A stretch of 33,431 nucleotides of DNA from Cytobacillus eiseniae (GTDB taxonomy: Bacteria > Bacillota > Bacilli > Bacillales > Cytobacillaceae). Position numbers and translations under genes: made by a program. Under the pieces are notes generated by a model. That model searched no databases. It saw only the letters and a list, made by a program, of their open reading frames with translations, and had not been told where the DNA came from. The stretch lies in assembly GCF_017874625.1 (NCBI RefSeq), contig NZ_JAGIKZ010000033.1:1-33431 (forward strand), in the 5' to 3' direction. Below, piece by piece: positions 25,604 through 33,390 of this stretch; position 1 is the stretch's first letter; each line of letters opens with the position of its first letter.

Positions 25604-26332
25604 ATGAAAAATAAGATCAGTTTACTAATACTATTTCTTCTAATGATTCTCCCTACTAATACAGGTGCAGGGATGGAAGGATATGAACTGGTTAGTCAGA
25701 ATAATAAAGAGAATATCACCCTTTACGGTAAGAAAATGGATGGATTATTTAGGGGATTCAAAATTGCTTTTAAAGGAGCAATTTACACAAGAACTTTTTG
25801 GAATAGCGAAACAAGCCCTACTTACGCCCCACAAATTTTCTATACAGACATCAACGAAGACCAAAAGAAAGAGCTAATCATTACTTTGACAACAGGGCAT
25901 GGGACAGGTTTGTTATGGGAAGAAGTTCATGTGTTTGACACCCTGGACAATCGATTAAATGTTAGCGAAGTGATAGTTGATCATCCTTTAGCAATCATTT
26001 ATAAAAATGTAAAAACAAAGCTATCCAATGAGGAAGCAGAAATCCATATAGGAGATAAGGTGTACAAAGTCGATATCACCCCTTTTGAAATCAAACCTGA
26101 AAACTTATTTAATGATATCGGTTTTGGGAGCATTATTGATTATGAAGTAATGAACAATATTCTTATGGTCAGAGTAAGCGGACAAATCACACCTGCTATG
26201 TTTATTGGAGATGTAATCATTACTTATGAATTCCATGATCAAATGTATCAAGCGAAAACAATCAGCTTTATAACGGATATTGCTAAAAACCCCTTTTATG
26301 GTCCAGTGAAACATGAAGCGATATTTAACTAA
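25604..26332 (+). CDS. secreted hypothetical protein
   Basis: A 242-residue protein with a signal peptide at about residues 1-22 (KNKISLLILFLLMILPTNTGAG). The segment FYTDINEDQKKELIITLTTG resembles an FG-GAP/VCBS calcium-binding repeat, and the rest is beta-rich. I do not recognise a named family. ATG at 25604 follows GAGGTG with 6-nt spacing; an upstream GTG at 25595 lies inside that site. A terminator-like hairpin is found at 26393-26426. The gap before the next gene is about 250 nt. Confidence 0.65.
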   Translation: MKNKISLLILFLLMILPTNTGAGMEGYELVSQNNKENITLYGKKMDGLFRGFKIAFKGAIYTRTFWNSETSPTYAPQIFYTDINEDQKKELIITLTTGHGTGLLWEEVHVFDTLDNRLNVSEVIVDHPLAIIYKNVKTKLSNEEAEIHIGDKVYKVDITPFEIKPENLFNDIGFGSIIDYEVMNNILMVRVSGQITPAMFIGDVIITYEFHDQMYQAKTISFITDIAKNPFYGPVKHEAIFN

Positions 26333-26392
26333 CGAGTAGGTTATATCCGATAGGAGTTGAATGCCAATCTTAAACAAGTTATAAAATTGGGT

Positions 26393-26426
26393 AGGGACAA
26401 TTCGTATTGTTACCTGCTCATTTTTT
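26393..26426 (+). terminator. terminator after the secreted protein gene
   Basis: AGGGACAAT pairs with ATTGTTACCT (one bulge, one wobble) around a short loop; six T follow a few bases later. Confidence 0.6.
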
Positions 26427-26495
26427 AATATCAGGGACACGTTCATCCTTAGGTTTTGTTGGGCTGTACAAATAATTCTCATTTTAAATTTCGAT

Positions 26496-26571
26496 AAAAT
26501 AAATTTATTTTTAAGCTACCGTCAGAAACCTGTCTGCTTTTGTCGAAGGGTTTGATGAAAAACAGACCAGG
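26496..26571 (+). promoter_or_regulatory. 5' leader of the DUF5667 gene with palindrome and RBS-proximal hairpin
   Basis: AAAATAAATTTATTTT (26496-26511) is a perfect 16-nt palindrome. Then CCTG-TCTG-cTTTT (26529-26540) pairs with AAAAa-CAGA-c-CAGG (26558-26571) over about 12 bp, ending on the first bases of the GGAGG binding site (26570-26574). It could modulate translation. No known riboswitch matched by eye. Confidence 0.5.
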
Positions 26572-26583
26572 AGGAAACAGCCC

Positions 26584-27747
26584 ATGAAAATTAAAAAATC
26601 ACTCATAAGCGGTGCAGCAGCATCCGTATTACTTCTTTCTACATTAGGAACAAGCGCGTATGCTAATGAACTGATCACAATTGATGCAGAAGAAATCGGT
26701 GGTGTAAACGACGAAGAAATAGTGGTAGAAGAGAATATAGCTAATGAAGAAACTACTGTAGATGATGAAACTTCAGAGGAAGTTGAAACAGAGAAAAAGG
26801 CAACAGAAGAAAAGGTTCAAGAGCAAGAAGAGGCACCAGCTTTAGTTCCAGGAGATTTCTTTTATTTTGTCAAAATTATGATGGAAAAAGTACGACTTGC
26901 TGTTACATTTGATGATTACAAGGAAGCTCGTCTGTTAGCTCATTTTGCTGCTGAGCGTATTGCTGAAGCAAATTCATTGCTTGCAGAAGGAAAAGCTGAT
27001 GAGGCAACGGCACTCATAGAAGAAGCAATTAATATTCAAAAGAAAGCTACTGATAGTTTAGGAGAATCAGAAGAAATCGCTGATGATGAAACAGAAGTGA
27101 TAGAGGAAGCTACTGATGAAACAGCAGTAACTGAAGATCAGGCAGCTGAAGAAGTACCAGCAGAACCAACAGAAGGCGAAGACATTGCAGCAAAAGATGA
27201 AGTAGAAGTGAAGCTTGCTCACAACATTGATGCATTAGCTGCAGCATTATCACATGTTAAAAACCCTAAAGCACAATTAGCATTGAAGAAAAATATACAA
27301 AAGTCTTTTGCGAAATTAGACAAGAAACTGGCGAAGCTCGAAGCAAAAGCAGGAAAATTCGCAGCTAAAACGATTGAAGATGATGAAAGTGTAGAGGAAA
27401 AACCAGCAATCGTTACTGAAACGATGCCAACAGTAGAAGCTCCAGTAAAAAAGGCAACAAAGGAAACAGCAGTTGGGGAAGTCGTCATTGATATAGAAGA
27501 AGGAAAAGAGAAAGTAGAAGAAGCTGTAACAAACGATCATGTTAAGACTGTTGTTGCACCAGGGTTAGCAAAGAAGGAAGCAGCAAAGGCTAAGGCGGCA
27601 GAAAAGCGTGCTGAGGGAAAGGCAAAGGCTATTGCTAAAAAGCACGAAAAGCGAGTTGATAAACAACAACACGCAAATGTAAAGAAACATAACGGTCATA
27701 ATAAAGGTGCAGAAAATAAGAAAAACCATGGAAAAGGAAACGAATAA
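26584..27747 (+). CDS. DUF5667 domain protein, secreted and highly charged
   Basis: A 387-residue exported protein. The signal peptide spans residues 1-27 (ending SAYA before NEL). A very acidic Glu-rich linker follows (residues 30-84), then a DUF5667 domain (PGDFFYFVKIMMEKVRLAVTFDDYKEARLL, about 90-150), another acidic linker, a second helical segment (VKLAHNIDALAAALSHV), and a Lys/Ala/His-rich C-terminus ending in HNKGAENKKNHGKGNE. The charge split, acidic then basic, suggests binding to cell wall polymers or metal, but that is inference. The start ATG has GGAGG with 9-nt spacing, and a hairpin overlaps that site. A good terminator follows. Confidence 0.78.
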   Translation: MKIKKSLISGAAASVLLLSTLGTSAYANELITIDAEEIGGVNDEEIVVEENIANEETTVDDETSEEVETEKKATEEKVQEQEEAPALVPGDFFYFVKIMMEKVRLAVTFDDYKEARLLAHFAAERIAEANSLLAEGKADEATALIEEAINIQKKATDSLGESEEIADDETEVIEEATDETAVTEDQAAEEVPAEPTEGEDIAAKDEVEVKLAHNIDALAAALSHVKNPKAQLALKKNIQKSFAKLDKKLAKLEAKAGKFAAKTIEDDESVEEKPAIVTETMPTVEAPVKKATKETAVGEVVIDIEEGKEKVEEAVTNDHVKTVVAPGLAKKEAAKAKAAEKRAEGKAKAIAKKHEKRVDKQQHANVKKHNGHNKGAENKKNHGKGNE

Positions 27748-27758
27748 TACCTTTCAGT

Positions 27759-27793
27759 AAACCTAGTGCTCCGAGTGCTAGGTTTCCTTTTTT
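27759..27793 (+). terminator. terminator after the DUF5667 gene
   Basis: AAACCTAG (27759-27766) pairs with CTAGGTTT (27778-27785), followed by CCTTTTTT. The following gap to 28085 has GAGGGA and TCCCTC arms 36 nt apart near 27922-27970 but no gene. Confidence 0.8.
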
Positions 27794-28085
27794 GCCTAGT
27801 TGTTTAGGGAGTATATTTAGTGTTTAAACGATGTGTCTTTTTTACTAATAGGGCCGATTGTGGAGAAATTTAAAACTTGTAGCAAAGCAGATGATTTTGT
27901 GAAGAACTTTTCCTTAAAAATGAGGGACGTATTTCTTATTTCTTTGCATCTTGTGCGGAAATCCCTCGTCTATATATGATGAAAAATGGTATATTTAGAA
28001 ATAAATGAAACACCAAGAATTTAATATTTGAGATCTTTATTGATTAGCAGAATAACTCGGATCTAAACCAAAAGGAAGTGAAACG

Positions 28086-29159
28086 ATGTTTTTCTTAACA
28101 CGTGAACGACAGGAAGTATTCAACGCAGCACATACCTATCCGTTTGGGGAATCATTTGATGCTGATATTGCTGAACATTTATATGAACAATTAACCGAAT
28201 TTATAGATGTCTTCCCGCAAAAGTTTCAGTCGGGAATTATTGAACAAACTTTATTTCGAAATGACACATTAATGAACGAATTTGAAGAATGGTGCAATGT
28301 GACAATTGAGCAGTTCAGAACGAAGAGTCATGCTATTTATGAAAAGCGTGAAGCAATTGTTGAACACTTTCATGCGACTGCACGAACCGTTTTTTCAAAG
28401 TCCTTTCATGACGGGGAAATTTTAAATGCTGAGCAACAAGGAAACAAGTTTATGTTTCTATTAGATATGAGTGGAGGGTTTATGGAGGAGTCCATTGTAC
28501 AGTTAGTTTTTCATGATGCACAAACAGAGGGCATTCTTGAAGGCTTTTACATATATGACGAGCTATTAACAACCGAAGCTGGATTTGCATTACGCGTTTT
28601 ATCAAGCTATGGCAGTCCTTATGCGGAGTGGACGATTTTCTTCAAAGATGTCACAGCAAATGCCTTATATCGTCCTGCGGTTTATATTGAACCGGGAGAA
28701 ATCGCTACGTGGGATGAGTATGTTGCTGCGCTAAACTCAAATGATACATTCTATATTGTCAAAGATATGCGCTTTGTAGAAATTGATTTCGCTAGTCTTT
28801 CGCAAACGGAAAATGGGATTTTTGCTGGAGGGCTATTACTAGGTGGTACTTTTGAGGAGGCAAGGGAGCGAATTTATTGCGCTACGTATGAAGATCCATA
28901 TGCTCATTTAAGTGAGCCGATTCCGACGGATGAGTTGTTATCTGCTATGTTTGATGAAGATCAAAATCTACGAGTACGTGCATTCAACACAATCTTTGCA
29001 CTAGGAGAGAGTGCAGCATATATCGTTAATGAGGCATTACGTAAAGTGGAGATAAGCACAGATGAGAATATGTATTTTAGCATTATAGCAAGCCATTTTC
29101 ATCAACTCGGTTGTTTAGAGGATGATGTAAAACTGAAATGGCTTAGGGAATTAGAATAA
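28086..29159 (+). CDS. DUF4085-like protein
   Basis: A 357-residue soluble protein. The central region LLDMSGGFMEESIVQLVFHDA and the following FYIYDELLTTEAGFALRVLS recall the DUF4085 family of Bacillus, whose function is unknown; the match is from memory and not certain. The N-terminal 115 residues are helical and charged. The C-terminal 80 residues are helical and include DQNLRVRAFNTIFALGE, which could be a HEAT-like repeat. ATG at 28086 has AAGGAAGTGAAACG upstream. It converges on the aldo/keto reductase gene and shares a terminator with it. Confidence 0.55.
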   Translation: MFFLTRERQEVFNAAHTYPFGESFDADIAEHLYEQLTEFIDVFPQKFQSGIIEQTLFRNDTLMNEFEEWCNVTIEQFRTKSHAIYEKREAIVEHFHATARTVFSKSFHDGEILNAEQQGNKFMFLLDMSGGFMEESIVQLVFHDAQTEGILEGFYIYDELLTTEAGFALRVLSSYGSPYAEWTIFFKDVTANALYRPAVYIEPGEIATWDEYVAALNSNDTFYIVKDMRFVEIDFASLSQTENGIFAGGLLLGGTFEEARERIYCATYEDPYAHLSEPIPTDELLSAMFDEDQNLRVRAFNTIFALGESAAYIVNEALRKVEISTDENMYFSIIASHFHQLGCLEDDVKLKWLRELE

Positions 29160-29238
29160 GCCGTTTATTTATATATTAAGCGGGTATTGCTTGAGAATGG
29201 TTGAATCATGAATTGTTTCTATTATTCCATAAAAGGGC

Positions 29239-29280
29239 GTGTAGAGAAAAAATCCTCTTCTCTACACACCAAATTTTTTT
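29239..29280. terminator. bidirectional terminator between the DUF4085-like gene and ytbE
   Basis: GTGTAGAGAA (29239-29248) pairs perfectly with TTCTCTACAC (29258-29267). Seven T follow on the plus strand and GCCCTTTT on the minus strand. Confidence 0.8.
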
Positions 29281-29283
29281 AAA

Positions 29284-30129
29284 TTAAAAATCAAAATTAT
29301 CCGGGTCTGGGCCTACACGATGATTTTCATTTAATCCATCGATGATTTCCATTTCCTCTTTCGTCAATTCAAAATCAAACACATTCGCATTTTCAATAAT
29401 GCGGTGCTCTTTTGTTGATTTTGGAATCGTCACAACCTCGTTTTGCAAGTCCCAGCGCAAAATAACTTGGGCAACTGTTTTAGTATGCTTGTTTGCAATT
29501 TCCTGTAATACTTCGTGATCTAGTAACTGACCTTGCATTAATGGTGACCATGCTTCCAGCTGGATTCCTTGATCTTGGCAAAATGCTTGCAGCTCTTTTT
29601 GAGTTAATCGCGGATGGTATTCGACTTGATTGACCATCGGCTTAATTTCAGCATCCTTCAACAAATCTTCTAAATGATGAATTTGAAAATTACTTACTCC
29701 GATTGCTTTTACTCGGCCTTCTTTATAAAGTGTTTCTAACGCTCTCCAAGCATCCTTGTATTTTCCTGCAACTGGCCAATGAATCAAATATAAATCTAAA
29801 TAATCTAAGCCCAGTTTCTTTAAGCTCGTTTCATAAGCAGCAATTGTTGATTCATATCCTAAATCCGTGTTCCAAACCTTTGAAGTAACAAATAGCTCTT
29901 CTCTTGAAATACCTGCTTCTTTCAAACCTTCTTGTATCCCTTTACCGACGCCTTCTTCATTTTTATAAATCGCTGCAGTGTCCACACTGCGGTATCCATG
30001 TGTAATCGCTGTTTTTACCGCGTTCACTAATTCAGGACCTTCCTCGACTTTAAAAACGCCAATTCCAAACCAAGGCATTTTGACCCCATTATGCAAAGTT
30101 GTTGTATCTTGTAAATTATTGACCATCAT
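29284..30129 (-). CDS. ytbE: aldo/keto reductase YtbE
   Basis: An NADPH-dependent aldo/keto reductase of 281 residues (AKR5 group), a TIM barrel. The catalytic tetrad can be traced: Asp in SVDTAAIYKNE, Tyr in the same motif, Lys in FVTSKVWN, and His in LYLIHWPV. The IPKSTKEHRIIENA segment binds NADPH. The C-terminus NENHRVGPDPDNFDF matches B. subtilis YtbE as I recall it. Such enzymes reduce toxic aldehydes such as methylglyoxal. ATG at 30129 follows GGAGG with 8-nt spacing and starts 3 nt after the ytbD stop codon, so they are co-transcribed. The divergent ytcD regulator is the likely controller. Confidence 0.93.
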   Translation of the reverse strand: MMVNNLQDTTTLHNGVKMPWFGIGVFKVEEGPELVNAVKTAITHGYRSVDTAAIYKNEEGVGKGIQEGLKEAGISREELFVTSKVWNTDLGYESTIAAYETSLKKLGLDYLDLYLIHWPVAGKYKDAWRALETLYKEGRVKAIGVSNFQIHHLEDLLKDAEIKPMVNQVEYHPRLTQKELQAFCQDQGIQLEAWSPLMQGQLLDHEVLQEIANKHTKTVAQVILRWDLQNEVVTIPKSTKEHRIIENANVFDFELTKEEMEIIDGLNENHRVGPDPDNFDF

Positions 30130-30132
30130 TTT

Positions 30133-31335
30133 TTAAACCTCCAATATTTTATTTGCTTGATCTTTTCGTTCTAAAGCTCTGCTAATTCCAGTTAAGATTG
30201 CGGCAGTCAAAACCATAAGTGCTCCGATCCAAGACGTATGGATAAGTCCGATAGAGTCTGTAATTAGACCGCCTAAATAAGAGCCAATTGCAATCCCAGC
30301 ATTAAATGCAGCAATATTTATTGCCGATGCCACATCAACCGCACGGGGGACAAAGCGCTCAGCCAGCATCACAACATATACTTGTAAGCCTGGCACATTC
30401 ATAAATGCGAACAGCCCCATCAATAGAATCGTAATTAATCCACTGATTTTATATGGTGCGGTAAACATTAAAATAAATAAGACGAATGCTTGTACAATAA
30501 ACATATAGAATAATGCACCAATTGGATTTTGATTCGACAACTTTCCGCCAACCATATTCCCAATTGCAATCGCCATTCCATAAGCTAATAAAATCACAGC
30601 CACAGTTCCTTCTTTAAACCCCGTAATGTCCTGAAGCAGTGGGGATAAAAAGGTAAATACAACAAAGGTTCCGCCATACCCTAATGCTGTAATGATAAAT
30701 AAAAGCAGTAGCTGTCCATTTGTTACAAGCTTAAGCTGATCACGAAAGGTTGTTTTTACTCCTCTTCGCAAATCAGATGGAACAAGAAGGCTATTGGCAA
30801 TTAAGGCAATGATCCCAATGATTACAATGGTTATAAAGGCGGTTCGCCAACCTAGCTGCTGACCAATAAAGGTTCCAAATGGAACACCCGTTACTGTAGC
30901 GACGGTAAGACCTGTAAACATAATTGAAATCGCACTAGCTCTGCGGTTTTCTGGGACTAAATCAGCAGCTATTGTCGATCCTATTGACATGAACAGTCCA
31001 TGTGAAAATGCTGAAATCACACGTGCTACTAGCAATAACCCAATTGTCGTAGAGAAGGCAGCAAGCGTATTGCCGATAATAAAGACAATCATAATCCATA
31101 GTAATAGTATCTTACGTGACATTCTAGATGTCAAAGCTGTCAAAATAGGTGCCCCGAGCGTTACCCCTAATGCATATAAAGAAACAGTCAATCCTGCCGT
31201 AGTAACTGGAATACTTAAATCATTTGCAATAAGAGGAAGCAGCCCGACACTAATAAATTCAGTCGTTCCAATTGCAAAAGCACTAACTGCTAAAGCAAGC
31301 AATGCAAACGTGCTTTGCTTTTTACTTAAAGCCAT
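30133..31335 (-). CDS. ytbD: MFS efflux transporter YtbD
   Basis: A 400-residue major facilitator with about 12 transmembrane helices, of the drug/sugar efflux (AraJ/YdhP-like, DHA1) kind. The N-terminal AIGTTEFISVGLLPLIANDL and the following LTSRMSRK loop carry the motif A region of the family. Its place, directly upstream of the aldo/keto reductase and divergent from an HxlR regulator, matches B. subtilis ytcD-ytbD-ytbE. ATG at 31335 has AGGAGGAG just before it. The substrate is unknown; an efflux pump next to an aldehyde reductase suggests defence against reactive compounds. Confidence 0.9.
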   Translation of the reverse strand: MALSKKQSTFALLALAVSAFAIGTTEFISVGLLPLIANDLSIPVTTAGLTVSLYALGVTLGAPILTALTSRMSRKILLLWIMIVFIIGNTLAAFSTTIGLLLVARVISAFSHGLFMSIGSTIAADLVPENRRASAISIMFTGLTVATVTGVPFGTFIGQQLGWRTAFITIVIIGIIALIANSLLVPSDLRRGVKTTFRDQLKLVTNGQLLLLFIITALGYGGTFVVFTFLSPLLQDITGFKEGTVAVILLAYGMAIAIGNMVGGKLSNQNPIGALFYMFIVQAFVLFILMFTAPYKISGLITILLMGLFAFMNVPGLQVYVVMLAERFVPRAVDVASAINIAAFNAGIAIGSYLGGLITDSIGLIHTSWIGALMVLTAAILTGISRALERKDQANKILEV

Positions 31336-31460
31336 TTTCGCTCCTCCTGTTTTCTGTGATGTAAAATAGAAACTTTCTTTTCAGCGAATGATAAATTATG
31401 AAAGAAAGTATAGTATGAATCTGCCGGCAAATGTTATTATGTGATATATCATTCATAAAG

Positions 31461-31511
31461 AAAAGTACGTACTTTTAAGTAATATAGAAACCAAAAAGTA
31501 ATATAGGAACC
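31461..31511. promoter_or_regulatory. probable YtcD operator region
   Basis: AAAAGTACGTACTTTT (31461-31476) is a perfect 16-nt palindrome. Immediately after it, AAGTAATATAGAAACC (31477-31492) and AAGTAATATAGGAACC (31496-31511) form a direct repeat, 15 of 16 identical, with a 19-nt period. The AGTA/TACT half-sites recall operators of HxlR-family repressors such as YodB. The region lies between the divergent ytbD and ytcD genes. Confidence 0.65.
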
Positions 31512-31542
31512 TTTTAGTGCCTATATGATGGAGGAGAAAAAG

Positions 31543-31914
31543 ATGCAAAAAAAGAAATACAATATCTCTGTGGAAGCGACATTAGAAGTCATCGGTGGAA
31601 AGTGGAAATGTGTAATTCTTTGCCATCTGACTCACGGAAAAAAACGAACAAATGAATTAAAGCGCCTCATGCCAAATATTACACAAAAAATGCTCACTCA
31701 ACAGCTGCGCGAGCTTGAAGAGGACGGGGTTATCAATCGAATCGTGTACAATCAAATCCCGCCAAAAGTAGAATACGAGCTTAGCGAATATGGACAAAGC
31801 TTAGAAAGCATTCTAAATTTACTATGTGCTTGGGGTGAAACCCATTTAACGAGGGTATACGGGGATAAATTTTCTGTTTTAGAAGATAGTGTGTTAAATG
31901 AACAGCTTAAGTGA
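31543..31914 (+). CDS. ytcD: HxlR-family regulator YtcD
   Basis: A 123-residue winged-helix regulator. The HxlR signature is VIGGKWKCVILCHLTHGKKR, then the recognition helix LKRLMPNITQKMLTQQLRELEEDGVINR and the wing PPKVEYELSEYG. HxlR proteins often sense aldehydes, quinones or disulfide stress. I start at the ATG at 31543 because GGAGGAG precedes it with 6-nt spacing; the ATG at 31525 lies before that site. It is divergent from ytbDE, with a probable operator between. No conserved Cys near the N-terminus is seen, unlike YodB, so its sensing mode may differ. Confidence 0.92.
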   Translation: MQKKKYNISVEATLEVIGGKWKCVILCHLTHGKKRTNELKRLMPNITQKMLTQQLRELEEDGVINRIVYNQIPPKVEYELSEYGQSLESILNLLCAWGETHLTRVYGDKFSVLEDSVLNEQLK

Positions 31915-31966
31915 GGGGATTCGGAGTTTCGATCTTTAGTTTGAATAACGACTTTTTCCATTTGGA

Positions 31967-32030
31967 GGAACCGAATAGGTCCGGTTTGTTCCCGCATCGG
32001 TTCCGACTCACTTCGAACGGGCACAAATAA
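31967..32030. other. structured intergenic sequence of unknown role
   Basis: GGAACCGA (31967-31974) pairs perfectly with TCGGTTCC (31997-32004) over a 22-nt loop, and CCCG...CGGG arms overlap it. It lies just after ytcD, before the terminator. The composition is GC-richer than the surroundings, and it could be a small RNA or a decayed repeat. The rest of the 330-nt gap holds the terminator and the RBS of the next gene. Confidence 0.4.
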
Positions 32031-32055
32031 TTGGTCATGAATGGAGAGCATGATG

Positions 32056-32099
32056 CAGCCGATACCTTAAAAATAGAGGGTGGAATCGGCTGTTTTTTT
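32056..32099 (+). terminator. terminator after ytcD
   Basis: CAGCCGAT (32056-32063) pairs with ATCGGCTG (32085-32092), followed by seven T. Confidence 0.85.
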
Positions 32100-32244
32100 A
32101 TGAGCTTTTTGTATAGAGTGTAGTAGTTATGGTTTCCTTCTTCAAATACCAGGAACTTTTGTTTCAATTTGGGTTAAGGTGTAATCGGCTCGATTTATAA
32201 GCAAAATATAATAATAATGCTTAATAAATTGGAGGACATTTCTC

Positions 32245-33048
32245 ATGAATCTCTTAAAAAAGTTCTTTACTAGCAGCACGAAAACAGCCAGCAAGAAGCT
32301 GGTTGCAGTGTATGTTTGCTTTCGTGCACTTGCTATTTTTATGCTGATCAATCAGTTAATCATGCTGAGATGGGGGGATGCATTGATTCTTGTGCTGACA
32401 CTCGTTTTATTTGCGATCCCACATCTTGTGGAACGAGTATTTAAAATTGAAATTCCCAACTTGTTGGAACTGATTATCCTCTTATTTATTTTTAGTTCAA
32501 CAGTTCTCGGCGAGCTGAGCGATTTTTACGGGTATTTCAAAATTTGGGATACAGCCCTACATACGCTTAATGGCTTTCTAGCTGCAGGTGTCGGTTTTTC
32601 ACTTGTCTATCTGTTAAATAAAAATGCCGAGGGGATAAAATTGAGTCCATTGTTTCTTGCGATCGTCACTTTCTGTTTTTCTATGACCGTTGGCGTTATG
32701 TGGGAGTTTTTTGAATACTCCGCAGACCGCTGGTTGAATCTCGATATGCAGAAAGACCGAATGGTTCAGCAAATTAACAGTGTAAGTATCGGTGTAGAAA
32801 AAAATGATGTTGCTCATATTGGGAATATAGGGCGCACAATTATTGAAAGCAAAGACGATTCAGGAAAGCGGCTTGAAACCGTTATTGATGGGGGATATCT
32901 TGATATCGGAATTATTGATACTATGAAGGATTTATATGTTAATCTGCTTGGTGCGATTGTCTTCAGTGTGTTTGGTTTTTTATACGCTCATCATGACGAG
33001 AAAAAATATCGGTTTGTTCGGAACTTCATACCTAGAAAAAAAGAATAA
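32245..33048 (+). CDS. DUF2238/YjdF-like membrane protein
   Basis: A 267-residue membrane protein with about six hydrophobic segments. The DxxxH pattern in KIWDTALHTLNGFLAAGVGFSLVY and the VGVMWEFFEYSAD segment fit the DUF2238 (YjdF-like) family, of unknown function; the assignment is by resemblance. Between the fifth and sixth helices lies a hydrophilic stretch of about 60 residues. ATG follows GGAGGACAT. A good terminator follows at 33145. No operon partner is seen. Confidence 0.7.
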   Translation: MNLLKKFFTSSTKTASKKLVAVYVCFRALAIFMLINQLIMLRWGDALILVLTLVLFAIPHLVERVFKIEIPNLLELIILLFIFSSTVLGELSDFYGYFKIWDTALHTLNGFLAAGVGFSLVYLLNKNAEGIKLSPLFLAIVTFCFSMTVGVMWEFFEYSADRWLNLDMQKDRMVQQINSVSIGVEKNDVAHIGNIGRTIIESKDDSGKRLETVIDGGYLDIGIIDTMKDLYVNLLGAIVFSVFGFLYAHHDEKKYRFVRNFIPRKKE

Positions 33049-33144
33049 AAGGTGATTATTAACAAAGTGGAAGGAGGGAGTAATCATATTTTTTTAACAA
33101 ATAACCACAAACTTTTTTTACATCGGAAAAAAGATACTTCACGG

Positions 33145-33177
33145 GGCGTTGATCTAAAGAGGATTCACGCCTTTTTT
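33145..33177 (+). terminator. terminator after the DUF2238-like gene
   Basis: GGCGT (33145-33149) pairs with ACGCC (33167-33171), with an inner TGA/TCA helix slightly offset, followed by TTTTTT. Confidence 0.75.
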
Positions 33178-33212
33178 CGATTAGTGCGATTAGGTTAAAC
33201 CATCCGAATGGA

Positions 33213-33349
33213 TAATAGACGGAAAATTTCCGCTTATTTCGAAATTTTTAATAAAAAGGGCCTAAATAAGCGGAAAAACTCCGCCTATTGCTTCGAAAAA
33301 GCTAAAAATGGAGGATTTTTCATTGAATAAGCGGAAAAATTCCGCTTCG
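33213..33349. repeat. composite palindromic repeat array D (three units, fourth missing)
   Basis: Cores at 33219-33233, 33270-33284 and 33331-33345 have centres 51 and 61 nt apart, the same as in arrays A-C. The middle spacer holds AAAAAT-ggagg-ATTTTT and the first TTTTT-aat-AAAAA. Unit 4 is absent: the sequence breaks after TCCGCTT of unit 3 and enters a terminator at 33358. The left flank, CATCCGAATGGATAA, resembles that of array B. Confidence 0.92.
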
Positions 33350-33357
33350 TATTATAA

Positions 33358-33390
33358 GGTCAGCCAGATATTTCTGGTTGACCATTTTTT
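33358..33390 (+). terminator. strong terminator at the end of array D
   Basis: GGTCAGCCAGA (33358-33368) pairs with TCTGGTTGACC (33373-33383), one G-T wobble, loop TATT, followed by six T. No gene ends nearby in the window, so it may serve a gene on the other side or have arrived with the rearrangement that removed unit 4. Confidence 0.75.

Noticed and set aside
31752..32051. Minus-strand frame opposite ytcD and its downstream gap
   Set aside because: It is antisense to a secure gene and runs into the structured repeat-like sequence; no binding site supports it.
6491..33349. Arrays A-D as CRISPR arrays
   Set aside because: The units are palindromes of about 27 nt with only four copies, and spacers alternate between fixed 36 and 46 nt and contain inverted repeats. 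No cas genes are present.
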